Of a stretch of DNA of 14,263 nucleotides, positions 7,462-13,453 are shown one piece after another (within the stretch, counting starts at the first letter, position 1; every line of letters begins with the position of its first letter). Origin of the DNA: JBOFDK01 sp051650305 (GTDB lineage: Bacteria; Bacillota; Clostridia; Lachnospirales; Cellulosilyticaceae). Under the pieces are notes generated by a model, which made no database searches, was not told where the DNA came from, and saw only the letters and a program-made list of their open reading frames with translations. The position numbers were made by a program, and so were the translations under genes. The DNA is taken from the NCBI GenBank assembly GCA_051650305.1, contig JBOFIT010000163.1, forward strand, positions 1-14,263, given 5' to 3'.

Positions 7462-7776
7462 ATGCCTAAATTAAGATGTAGTGTTAGAAACTGTTCACAC
7501 AATGATGATGATTACTGTACTTTATCGTATATCGAAGTAGATGGTACACAAGCGACCAACGTAGAAGGTACTTGCTGTGCCAACTTCGATAGCACAGAGT
7601 ATACTGCAAGCAATGTAACCCATGAGATCTTCCCAGAAGTGGATGTGAAGTGCAGTGCAGCAGGTTGCTTATATAATAGAGATGCGCGATGTACAGCAAA
7701 CGCCATCAATATGTCTGGGGCGACCACAGCAAGCTGTAGCCATGATACACAATGCGGTAGTTTTTGGTGCATTTAA
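7462..7776 (+). CDS. Tandem DUF1540 cysteine-rich protein
   Basis: This 104-residue protein has two copies of the DUF1540 motif. Copy 1 runs from Cys6 (CSVRNCSHNDDDYC) to TCCANF at 37-42. Copy 2 runs from Cys64 (CSAAGCLYNRDARC) to TQCGSF at 96-101. Both show the C-x4-C-x7-C spacing, then a beta segment with I-x-V/M-x-G, then a final Cys-x-x-Phe. Eleven cysteines in total suggest metal binding, probably zinc or iron. DUF1540 is widespread in Clostridia and has no established function that I can name with certainty. AAAAGGAG precedes the ATG. The gene is 77 bases after the chemoreceptor with no obvious terminator between, so it may be co-transcribed. There is no signal peptide, so it is cytoplasmic. 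Confidence 0.88.
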   Translation: MPKLRCSVRNCSHNDDDYCTLSYIEVDGTQATNVEGTCCANFDSTEYTASNVTHEIFPEVDVKCSAAGCLYNRDARCTANAINMSGATTASCSHDTQCGSFWCI

Positions 7777-7852
7777 TTGCCAAATAAGTGACGGATTCTC
7801 CTTAAGTCCTGCTATATAGTAAGTAGAGACTTTATACAAAGGAGGAAACGAA

Positions 7853-8077
7853 ATGGAAGCAACCCTTATCGATGCAGCATTAACCCAGAGCATATGGGCT
7901 GGTCTGGCCCTAGCACTTATCTTTTACATCTTGAAAAAACAAGAAAAAAGAGATGAAGTGCAGGCACAGCGTGAAGAAAAGTACCAGACCATCATTCAAG
8001 AACTCTCGGAAAAGCTGGTCCTGATAGAAGCACTCCGCGAGGACATCCAAGATATCAAAAAAATGATCATTCCATAG
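7853..8077 (+). CDS. BhlA/UviB-type small membrane protein (holin-like)
   Basis: This 74-residue protein has a short N-terminus and one membrane span at about 12-28 (SIWAGLALALIFYILKKQ). A charged KKQEKRDE and a coiled-coil-like amphipathic helix to residue 70 (EEKYQTIIQEL, REDIQDIKKM) follow. This layout matches BhlA/UviB family proteins, described as phage holin-like or bacteriocin-associated. No endolysin, phage structural gene or bacteriocin gene is close by, so a lysis role cannot be inferred; solitary copies are common in Clostridia. AAAGGAGG precedes the ATG. The TAG stop is the first base triplet of the terminator stem. Confidence 0.85.
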   Translation: MEATLIDAALTQSIWAGLALALIFYILKKQEKRDEVQAQREEKYQTIIQELSEKLVLIEALREDIQDIKKMIIP

Positions 8078-8120
8078 TAAAAGGCGGCATCCCACCATCA
8101 AGGGAAGCCGCCTTTTACTA
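8075..8120 (+). terminator. Terminator hairpin starting at the stop codon of the holin-like gene
   Basis: A perfect 14-bp stem (8075-8088 with 8107-8120) is capped by a further short CCC/GGG helix. Four A residues precede and four T residues follow the GC-rich core (AAAAGGCGGC with GCCGCCTTTT), so it could act in both directions. The stem includes the TAG stop codon. Confidence 0.85.
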
Positions 8121-8192
8121 TAAAAGCGAGCAGGCTCTTGTAAAAAATTAAGGGAAATACTACCCTACATGTCTAAAATGAAAAGAGCGCAA

Positions 8193-8198
8193 TATAAT
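8193..8198 (+). promoter_or_regulatory. Probable -10 element of the 126-residue protein gene
   Basis: A perfect TATAAT is 36 bases before the ATG at 8234, just downstream of the preceding terminator. No good -35 hexamer is seen at 17 bases (TGTCTA at best). Confidence 0.45.
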
Positions 8199-8233
8199 AG
8201 ATAGTAGCAATACTCATTTAAAGGGGGATCATC

Positions 8234-8614
8234 ATGGGAAAAGTTACACTAGATATGATTCAAACAGCTTATACATATGCAAAAGACGTAAGACGCAATA
8301 TTCTTAGTCCTTACGAAGCAGTTACACGGGTGATAGAAGAGACAGGGATGAACGAAGCATCCGCAGGTATCTTACTCGGAAGTATCCTTAAGATCTTTAA
8401 TGGAGAACTTTATACATGGGGAATCAGTGCAGAAGCAGTAGATTACTTGCTGGCACACATTTTAGAAGACTTCGGGGAAGAAGAAGTCAGAAAAGCCATC
8501 GCAGCCATCAGACAGCACGTACGCTACAAAAAGAATGGCAAGAAAGGCGCTTATGCAAAAGTAGAAAGTGTCGTTTACCAATTCGAAGTAAGCAATGGTT
8601 ACAAAAAAGCCTAG
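8234..8614 (+). CDS. Stand-alone helical protein resembling the N-terminal module of HNH-type endonucleases
   Basis: This 126-residue protein is helical and soluble, without membrane segments. The central part, GMNEASAGILL (38-48), FNGELYTWGIS (55-65), DYLLAHILEDFGEEE (69-83) and AIAAIRQHVRY (88-98), resembles by eye the helical N-terminal module I recall in many HNH and 5-methylcytosine-type restriction endonucleases: MN-x2-SA, G-x-xYxRxI, YxLxxIxxDFG, ALxALxxHxxYY. No HNH catalytic motif or second domain follows. The C-terminus is a short basic tail (KKNGKKGAYAKVE) that could touch nucleic acid. It starts at ATG 8234 with AAGGGGG upstream. No restriction-modification gene is adjacent. Function is unknown: it could be a free regulatory or DNA-reading copy of the module. 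The family link is from memory and needs a profile search. Confidence 0.7.
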   Translation: MGKVTLDMIQTAYTYAKDVRRNILSPYEAVTRVIEETGMNEASAGILLGSILKIFNGELYTWGISAEAVDYLLAHILEDFGEEEVRKAIAAIRQHVRYKKNGKKGAYAKVESVVYQFEVSNGYKKA

Positions 8615-8698
8615 TCAGTAAAAACAATTAGAAAAGTATAGTATGAGAGTAAATACATATACTAATGCTGTAAAAAAAGATACAAAGGAGAAACGACA

Positions 8699-9208
8699 AT
8701 GAAAAAAAGATTGGCAATACTTATAGGACTTATGATGATGATTATGTCCTGTCAACTACTTGCATGTGGTACAGGTGGTGCAGAACCCAAAGATATCGTA
8801 GATACTGCAAGTGGGGATAAACGCTTTGAGACCTTAGTGACAGCACTTAAGGCAGCAGACTTAGTAGATGATCTCAAAGGTGAAGGGCCATTCACCGTAT
8901 TTGCACCTACCAATGAAGCTTTTGCAAAATTACCAGCAGGTACATTAGAGACATTACTCAAACCAGAAAATAAAAGCATGTTAGCAGATATTCTCACATA
9001 TCACGTTTATCCTGGTAAAGTACTGGCTGCAGATGCCATGAAGCTAAATGGTAAAGAAATCAAGATGCTTAATGGCAAGCCAGCAAAAATAGAAGTCAAA
9101 GGTAAAGACCTCTTCATTGATGGGGCCAAAGTTATCACTCAAGATATCGTCACAAAAAATGGTGTCATCCACGTAATAGATGCGGTGATGCTACCACCAG
9201 AAAGATAG
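8699..9208 (+). CDS. Fasciclin (FAS1) domain lipoprotein
   Basis: This 169-residue protein begins with a lipoprotein signal: basic MKKR, a hydrophobic core and a lipobox LLAC with Cys23. It is therefore probably surface-anchored. Residues 31-167 form one FAS1 domain. The H1 region reads GPFTVFAPTNEAFAKLP (63-79), the middle has ILTYHVYPGKVL, and the H2 region reads NGVIHVIDAVMLPP at the end. FAS1 domains mediate adhesion in many organisms, but the bacterial single-domain secreted forms have no settled function. AAAGGAG precedes the ATG. It is followed directly by a bidirectional terminator shared with the convergent membrane protein gene. No frame damage is visible. Confidence 0.93.
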   Translation: MKKRLAILIGLMMMIMSCQLLACGTGGAEPKDIVDTASGDKRFETLVTALKAADLVDDLKGEGPFTVFAPTNEAFAKLPAGTLETLLKPENKSMLADILTYHVYPGKVLAADAMKLNGKEIKMLNGKPAKIEVKGKDLFIDGAKVITQDIVTKNGVIHVIDAVMLPPER

Positions 9209-9213
9209 CACGT

Positions 9214-9254
9214 AAAAAAAGTAGCCTCTAGTTGAACTAGAGGCTACTTTTCAT
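9214..9254. terminator. Bidirectional terminator between convergent genes
   Basis: A perfect 15-bp stem (9217-9231 with 9237-9251) with a 5-base loop is preceded by an A-tract (seven A, 9214-9220) and ends in four T residues. It serves the fasciclin gene on the plus strand and the membrane protein gene on the minus strand. The minus-strand stop codon (9244-9246) lies inside the stem. Confidence 0.9.
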
Positions 9255-9618
9255 CTTTGTAATCCACATCCACGATAGGCTTACCATCAGCAGTCGTTTT
9301 TGACTTTGCCTTTTTAGGTGTATGGGTATGAGAGAAATTGATGTGAATACCAAGCTTATCACGCCACTTCTTAGGAAGGAGAAGGGCTATGAGTGCTACG
9401 ACCACACCAATCACAGCTGCACCGATACCGATGACGATAGCAATGCCTGCTGCACCTAGTGCCAAAGTGATGGCTACACCAGCAGCAGAAAGTGCAAGAA
9501 GAATGACAACACCTACGATGAAGAGTACGGGAATGGCAATGAGTATACCGACCACGGCACCCCAAAAGCCTGTGAGTTTACGGTTTCCGATGACCACGTT
9601 GAAATTTGATTTTTTCAT
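9244..9618 (-). CDS. Gly/Ala-rich membrane protein of unknown function
   Basis: This 124-residue protein starts at the ATG at 9618, chosen because GGGAGG sits just upstream. The open frame extends back to 9678, but the extra residues have no ribosome binding site and overlap the promoter. The N-terminus MKKSNFNVVIGNRKLTG is polar. Residues 17-81 are a long hydrophobic stretch rich in Gly, Ala, Val and Ile that could form two or three membrane spans, with repeated small-residue pairs (AAGVAI, AAGIAI, GAAVIG). The C-terminal 40 residues are polar and cytoplasmic-looking, with HINFSHTHTPKK and a basic then acidic tail. I do not recognise the family. The gene is monocistronic between its own extended -10 promoter and a shared terminator. 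Confidence 0.75.
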   Translation of the reverse strand: MKKSNFNVVIGNRKLTGFWGAVVGILIAIPVLFIVGVVILLALSAAGVAITLALGAAGIAIVIGIGAAVIGVVVALIALLLPKKWRDKLGIHINFSHTHTPKKAKSKTTADGKPIVDVDYKDEK

Positions 9619-9646
9619 AAATACCTCCCAACATAAAGATACTTTT

Positions 9647-9655
9647 AGTATACCA
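9647..9655 (-). promoter_or_regulatory. Extended -10 promoter of the Gly/Ala-rich membrane protein gene
   Basis: On the minus strand the bases read TGGTATACT, an extended -10 element about 30 bases before the ATG at 9618. The -35 region is AT-rich and unconvincing. Confidence 0.55.
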
Positions 9656-9703
9656 TGGACTAGCTTTAATAAAAACAATAAAAATCCTGTCGAAAAGAAA
9701 ATA

Positions 9704-9732
9704 TGGAAAAAAATTACAAATACTTTTATAAT
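9704..9732 (+). promoter_or_regulatory. Promoter of the secreted repeat protein gene
   Basis: A perfect -10 TATAAT (9727-9732) has TGGAAA (4 of 6 to TTGACA) at a 17-base spacing (9704-9709). It points to the ATG at 9765, with AGGAGGG in the leader. It is divergent from the promoter at 9647-9655. Confidence 0.6.
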
Positions 9733-9764
9733 AAGGCTATCATGTATCTCAGGAGGGATAAGCT

Positions 9765-10874
9765 ATGGAAACGAAAAAACTAAAAAAAATAATGAGCTTA
9801 CTTATGATACTTACTTTATTTCTAACAGGGACAAACGCCACGTATGCACTGGCACCAACCAGACAATATACAGAGACCTTCGCGCCTATCAACCTACCAG
9901 ATGGGGGAAAAGCCACCATTCAGATCACCTTCGAGCAATTCATAGGGTTTCTAGAAATTGAACTCCCTATTCCCTATGATGAAGAAGGGGGCACCGTCAT
10001 TCGTAAAGAAAAGTTTACCATACCAGTTATCCGCCAAGCCAAAGGTGATGACGATCCGATGACCACAGATAGCCATGAAGACGTCTTTTTTGAGGTAATG
10101 TATGAAGGTCCAGCGGAAGAACTTATGTACTATGCCATCCCAAGCTTCTACTACTATGATAAAGACCTTGGTGGCTTTGTATCAGATGGACAGTACGGTG
10201 AAGCCAGTGACCAAAGTGACCGTGATGCCATCGCGTACTGGGGAAGCGGTCTTACAGATGCCATCATGCAGTACACAACAGGAGAGAAAGACTACTTCTA
10301 TGGTGGGTATCCCTTTGTCCTCCTACTCACAGAAGCAGACGAAGCTTACTTTAAAAAGCATGGTTGCCTTTATGCAGGCGATGCCTACACCTGGCCAGGA
10401 CTTCGTGAACTACTAGGCGTACCAGCATCGAAGCCTGTGCTTAAGCAAGCTATGACCACCTCTACCACAAGTAAAATTCTTGTGAATGGTAAAGTCGTCG
10501 AAGTGGAAAGTTACAACATAGAAGGTAGTAATTACTTTAAACTGAGAGACTTAGCATGGCTCCTTAAAAATACGGAGAAAAACTTCGATATCGGTTGGAA
10601 TGAAGCAGCAAAGGCTATCACCCTTATGCCACAAACACCTTATAGCACCACGGAAAACCAGCTTCGTAAAGGTGATGGTGTGATGCGCCAAGCAGTGATG
10701 TCTGACGCCACCATTTATAGAGAAGACACACAAGTCTACTTGAAGGCTTATACCATAGAAGGCAGCAATTACTTTAAGCTTAGAGACTTAGGAAGTGCAC
10801 TAGGCTTCCACATAGGATGGGATGAAGCACAGAAGGTAATCACCATCGATACTACCAAAGGTTATACATTTTGA
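9765..10874 (+). CDS. Secreted protein with two copper-amine-oxidase-N-like stalk repeats
   Basis: This 369-residue protein has a Sec signal peptide (basic METKKLKK, hydrophobic core 9-20) with likely cleavage after ALA at 30. Residues 31-225 form an unrecognised acidic, aromatic-rich domain (YYAIPSFYYYDK, YWGSG, YFYGGYPF). The C-terminal third has two similar repeats. Repeat 1 (about 243-290) contains YNIEGSNYFKLRDLAWLL and ends IGWNEAAKAITL. Repeat 2 (about 318-364) contains YTIEGSNYFKLRDLGSAL and ends IGWDEAQKVITI. These match the Cu-amine-oxidase N-terminal-like stalk repeats common on the surface of Firmicutes, where they are structural or envelope-binding and not enzymatic. AGGAGGG precedes the ATG, and a strong terminator follows. 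It is probably an envelope-associated protein; its exact partner is unknown. Confidence 0.85.
   Translation: METKKLKKIMSLLMILTLFLTGTNATYALAPTRQYTETFAPINLPDGGKATIQITFEQFIGFLEIELPIPYDEEGGTVIRKEKFTIPVIRQAKGDDDPMTTDSHEDVFFEVMYEGPAEELMYYAIPSFYYYDKDLGGFVSDGQYGEASDQSDRDAIAYWGSGLTDAIMQYTTGEKDYFYGGYPFVLLLTEADEAYFKKHGCLYAGDAYTWPGLRELLGVPASKPVLKQAMTTSTTSKILVNGKVVEVESYNIEGSNYFKLRDLAWLLKNTEKNFDIGWNEAAKAITLMPQTPYSTTENQLRKGDGVMRQAVMSDATIYREDTQVYLKAYTIEGSNYFKLRDLGSALGFHIGWDEAQKVITIDTTKGYTF
10516..10553 (+). repeat. Direct repeat copy 1 within the stalk-repeat gene
   Basis: This 38-base segment is close to identical to 10753-10790 and encodes the NIEGSNYFKLRDL core of the stalk repeat. The near identity at DNA level suggests a fairly recent internal duplication or strong selection on the motif. 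Confidence 0.7.
10753..10790 (+). repeat. Direct repeat copy 2 within the stalk-repeat gene
   Basis: Second copy of the repeat core, differing from 10516-10553 at only a few bases, most of them silent. Confidence 0.7.
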
Positions 10875-10879
10875 AAACC

Positions 10880-10925
10880 ATACACTCACTCAGAGGAAAC
10901 GACCATCTGAGTGAGTGTATTTTTC
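10880..10925 (+). terminator. Intrinsic terminator of the stalk-repeat gene
   Basis: A perfect 15-bp stem (10880-10894 with 10906-10920) with an 11-base loop is followed by TTTTCTG. It isolates the hydrogenase-chemoreceptor gene from upstream transcription. Confidence 0.9.
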
Positions 10926-10984
10926 TGTTAACTATACATAAGTTAATAAAAATAAAAAAGTGTCGATATAACAAATAGTAGTAA

Positions 10985-10993
10985 TGCTATACA
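10985..10993 (+). promoter_or_regulatory. Possible extended -10 promoter of the hydrogenase-chemoreceptor gene
   Basis: TGCTATACA fits an extended -10 and lies 56 bases before the ATG at 11049. No good -35 is seen. It is the best candidate in the 120-base gap after the terminator. Confidence 0.4.
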
Positions 10994-11048
10994 AACAATA
11001 ATGACAAAAGAAGCTACCCAGTAGTAGGACAGAAAAGGGAGAGAATTT

Positions 11049-12926
11049 ATGGACATTATCAAAAGTAGTGAAGACAAATGCATTGGTTGCAATAAGTGTA
11101 TCCGCAAGTGCCCTATAGAAGGTGCAAACCAAGTGGCTATGACCAATGAAGCAATCAAAGTAAGTGTAGTAGAAGAAGCGTGCATAGCATGTGGGGAATG
11201 TGTGCTAGCGTGTGAACATGAAGCGAGAACGTATGCGGATGATACAGAACGTTTCTTTGAGGATCTCAAAAAAGGCAAAGCCATCAGCATCATCGTGGCA
11301 CCAGCCATGCGTACCAACTTTGAAAACTATAAAAAAATATTTGGATATTTGAAAGCACAAGGGGTCAAGGGGATCTACGATGCATCTTTTGGTGCAGACA
11401 TTACGAACTGGGCATACATCAAGATGCTTAAAGACAAGCCGAAGCCGTACATTGCGAGTCCGTGCCCAGCTATCGTTACTTATATCGAAAAATATCAGCC
11501 AAGACTTGTTCAGCAGTTGATGCCTATACATAGTCCACTTCTGTGCCAAGCCATCTACTTAGCTAAGTATGAAAAAGTAGCAGATACTTTTGCGCTTATC
11601 ACACCTTGTGTGGCGAAAAAACAGGAGACAAGCTTACATAAGCAAGTAGGGTATCATCTTTCCTTTAAAGGGCTAAAGCGTTACCTAGAAGAAAAAAACG
11701 TTCCATTAAGCACTTGCCAAGCCAGTGATTATACCAATCAAGACACACAGTTAGGGAAGCTCTATCCTTTACCAGGCGGGCTGAAGCAATGCGTCAATTA
11801 TTTCTGCGAAGATGTCTTTGTATGCCAAGTAGAAGGTAGAGAAAAAGTGTATCCCTTCTTAGATGCTCTAGGGAAAAATACAGTAGCTGAAAAAGCCATG
11901 CTCTTCGATGTACTGAACTGTGAAGATGGGTGTAATCTAGGGCCGGCAAGCGTTAGCCAGAAGAAACCCTATGAGATGAGCCTTTATTTTGACCAACTCA
12001 AAAAAGAAACACTGGGTACGAGTAAGCTGAAGGTACAGCAAGCAAAAAAACAACTGAAAGTCTTCGACCGTACACTGAAGCTTCAAGACTTTGAACGTCA
12101 CTTCCAACCACAGCAGCATCAAGTATTAGAAGAAGTGCCAGACTATGAAGTGTACTACCAGCAACTACTCAAAAATACCCCGATTAAAAAGACCATGAAC
12201 TGCGGTGCATGTGGCTATGAGACGTGCGAACAAATGTGTAAAGCCATTCATAATCACATCAATATCAAAGAAAACTGCATTGATTTCATAAGAGAGTCTG
12301 TGCACATTGAGAATCAACAGCTAGAAGAGAAGAATGACTCGATTCAAGCCATGACAGAAGACCTGCAAGCCATCGCTAAGAAAAAAGAAGAAGAAGTAGC
12401 CATCATCAATGAAGCTATTCGATGCATTGTGGAATCAGTCAATGAAGTAGCAGAAGGCAACGAAGCCAATATGGAGTCCATCAGTGAGATGGGAACTTTC
12501 ATCAATGATACCCGAAAAGTATCCCATGAATGTAAACAAATGCTAGCAGCTATGCAAAAAGAAGTGGATCAATTCGCCAAAGACTCAGAGAAGATCATGT
12601 CCATCAGCAATCAGACAAATCTCTTGGCACTGAATGCAAGCATCGAGTCAGCTAGAGCAGGCGAAGCAGGTAGAGGCTTCAGCGTCATCACCGGTGAGAT
12701 TAAGACACTGGCAGATGAAGCCAAAGAAGTGGTGCAGACAAACCAAGCAGGCTTCATCCAGCTCGTACAGCACCTTACAGAAGTAAGCCAACAATTCGAA
12801 GAAGTAGAAGAACGCATCGGCAACCTCGAGCAAAGCATGGGCACCATCGCCAATTCCATCGAGACCATCACGGCGAAAGGCGAAGAAGTACTGGCAGCGA
12901 CCACAGAAATAGCCGGCATGAAATAA
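11049..12926 (+). CDS. [FeFe]-hydrogenase-like sensor fused to a chemoreceptor signalling domain
   Basis: This 625-residue soluble fusion has no membrane span. Residues 8-60 carry two ferredoxin clusters: Cys11, 14, 17, 21 and Cys45, 48, 51, 55. Residues 75-330 are an [FeFe]-hydrogenase large-subunit C-terminal domain with the three H-cluster motifs in degenerate form: ASPCPAI (Cys139), TPCVAKKQE (Cys187) and NCEDGCNLG (Cys291, Cys295). All four cubane-ligand cysteines remain, but the first motif has Pro138 where catalytic enzymes have the proton-transfer cysteine. Residues 383-413 are a Fes-type 4Fe-4S domain (NCGACGYETC, Cys385, 388, 393, 410). From 420 on there is a coiled-coil chemoreceptor hairpin with the tip NQTNLLALNASIESARAG at 521-538 and GRGFSVITGEIK. 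I infer a cytoplasmic hydrogen or redox sensor feeding CheA/CheW, related to HydS-type sensory hydrogenases. AGGGAGA precedes the ATG. Confidence 0.9.
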   Translation: MDIIKSSEDKCIGCNKCIRKCPIEGANQVAMTNEAIKVSVVEEACIACGECVLACEHEARTYADDTERFFEDLKKGKAISIIVAPAMRTNFENYKKIFGYLKAQGVKGIYDASFGADITNWAYIKMLKDKPKPYIASPCPAIVTYIEKYQPRLVQQLMPIHSPLLCQAIYLAKYEKVADTFALITPCVAKKQETSLHKQVGYHLSFKGLKRYLEEKNVPLSTCQASDYTNQDTQLGKLYPLPGGLKQCVNYFCEDVFVCQVEGREKVYPFLDALGKNTVAEKAMLFDVLNCEDGCNLGPASVSQKKPYEMSLYFDQLKKETLGTSKLKVQQAKKQLKVFDRTLKLQDFERHFQPQQHQVLEEVPDYEVYYQQLLKNTPIKKTMNCGACGYETCEQMCKAIHNHINIKENCIDFIRESVHIENQQLEEKNDSIQAMTEDLQAIAKKKEEEVAIINEAIRCIVESVNEVAEGNEANMESISEMGTFINDTRKVSHECKQMLAAMQKEVDQFAKDSEKIMSISNQTNLLALNASIESARAGEAGRGFSVITGEIKTLADEAKEVVQTNQAGFIQLVQHLTEVSQQFEEVEERIGNLEQSMGTIANSIETITAKGEEVLAATTEIAGMK

Positions 12927-12954
12927 AAAAAGCTACTCACGAGGAGTAGCCTTT
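12925..12954 (-). terminator. Terminator of the bcp-acetyltransferase operon (minus strand)
   Basis: A 7-bp GC-containing stem (12932-12938 with 12944-12950) plus outer A-T pairs is followed, on the minus strand, by seven T residues (12931-12925). The minus-strand stop codon lies in the stem. On the plus strand the trailing T-tract is weak, so it serves the hydrogenase-chemoreceptor gene less well. Confidence 0.75.
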
Positions 12955-13433
12955 AGTACACGCACATAACGACGCTTGGCGATGGGAAGTCCATTTGAAG
13001 ACGTACCATACCACTCCTCAGAATGCAAAGTGAAGCCCAGACGCTTCAGGATGCGTTCACTCGCAGGATTACGGGTCAGTACATCACCATAAATCGTAGC
13101 AGACGGATGAGTCTTCTGCATGTACTTTAAAAGCCAGTGTACACAATGGGTACCATAACCCTTGTGCCACACGGCTTTTTTAAATTGATAAAAAATACCG
13201 TATGCATTACGTTCGCTATCTAAAGAAGGACACCCTATAATCCCTATGACCTCACCCTTAAGACGCACTGCAAAGACATCAAAAGACCAGAGATAGACGA
13301 TACGCTTACGAATCTCATCCAGTGAACAAGGCTCCTTGATGCTGGTATAACGAATCACATCCGGGTCACCCCAGATTGGTACCAGATCAGGAATGTGAGA
13401 AGCATTCAAAACTTCATATTCAAACATAAGCAT
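12933..13433 (-). CDS. GNAT-family N-acetyltransferase (RimJ/RimL-like)
   Basis: This protein of about 166 residues transfers an acetyl group from acetyl-CoA to an unknown amine. The acetyl-CoA pyrophosphate loop is KAVWHKGYGTHCVHWLL, with the Q/R-x2-G-x-G-like KGYGT. Further on, NPASERILKRLGF is the typical end motif of RimJ/RimL-type acetyltransferases. I place the start at ATG 13433 because an A7G7 ribosome binding tract ends 7 bases upstream. A TTG at 13436 and an ATG at 13427 are alternatives. The gene follows the peroxiredoxin gene after 18 bases, so the two are probably co-transcribed. The substrate cannot be told: RimJ/RimL relatives include ribosomal-protein, antibiotic and small-molecule acetyltransferases. 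Confidence 0.88.
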   Translation of the reverse strand: MLMFEYEVLNASHIPDLVPIWGDPDVIRYTSIKEPCSLDEIRKRIVYLWSFDVFAVRLKGEVIGIIGCPSLDSERNAYGIFYQFKKAVWHKGYGTHCVHWLLKYMQKTHPSATIYGDVLTRNPASERILKRLGFTLHSEEWYGTSSNGLPIAKRRYVRVLKATPRE

Positions 13434-13439
13434 CAAAAT

Positions 13440-13453
13440 CCCCCCCTTTTTTT
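13440..13453 (-). promoter_or_regulatory. A7G7 homopolymeric ribosome binding tract of the acetyltransferase gene
   Basis: On the minus strand, seven A residues are followed by seven G residues and then ATTTTG before ATG 13433. The G-run supplies the Shine-Dalgarno match, and two of the A bases belong to the bcp stop codon. Such a run is prone to length changes, which would alter spacing and translation strength. Confidence 0.6.

Noticed and set aside
7395..7469. A 24-codon frame starting MDKAWKDGTY that overlaps the start of the DUF1540 gene
   Set aside because: It has no good ribosome binding site, is mostly leader sequence, and overlaps a well-supported start. A coupled leader peptide is possible but unsupported.
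7853..8077. Holin-like gene as sign of a prophage remnant
   Set aside because: No integrase, endolysin, tail or packaging gene or attachment repeat is present in the window; solitary BhlA/UviB genes are common in Clostridia.
9389..9961. A 190-codon plus-strand frame across the minus-strand membrane protein gene
   Set aside because: It is antisense to the Gly/Ala-rich gene, has low-complexity Thr/Pro/Ala composition, has no ribosome binding site, and runs in the wrong frame into the stalk-repeat gene.
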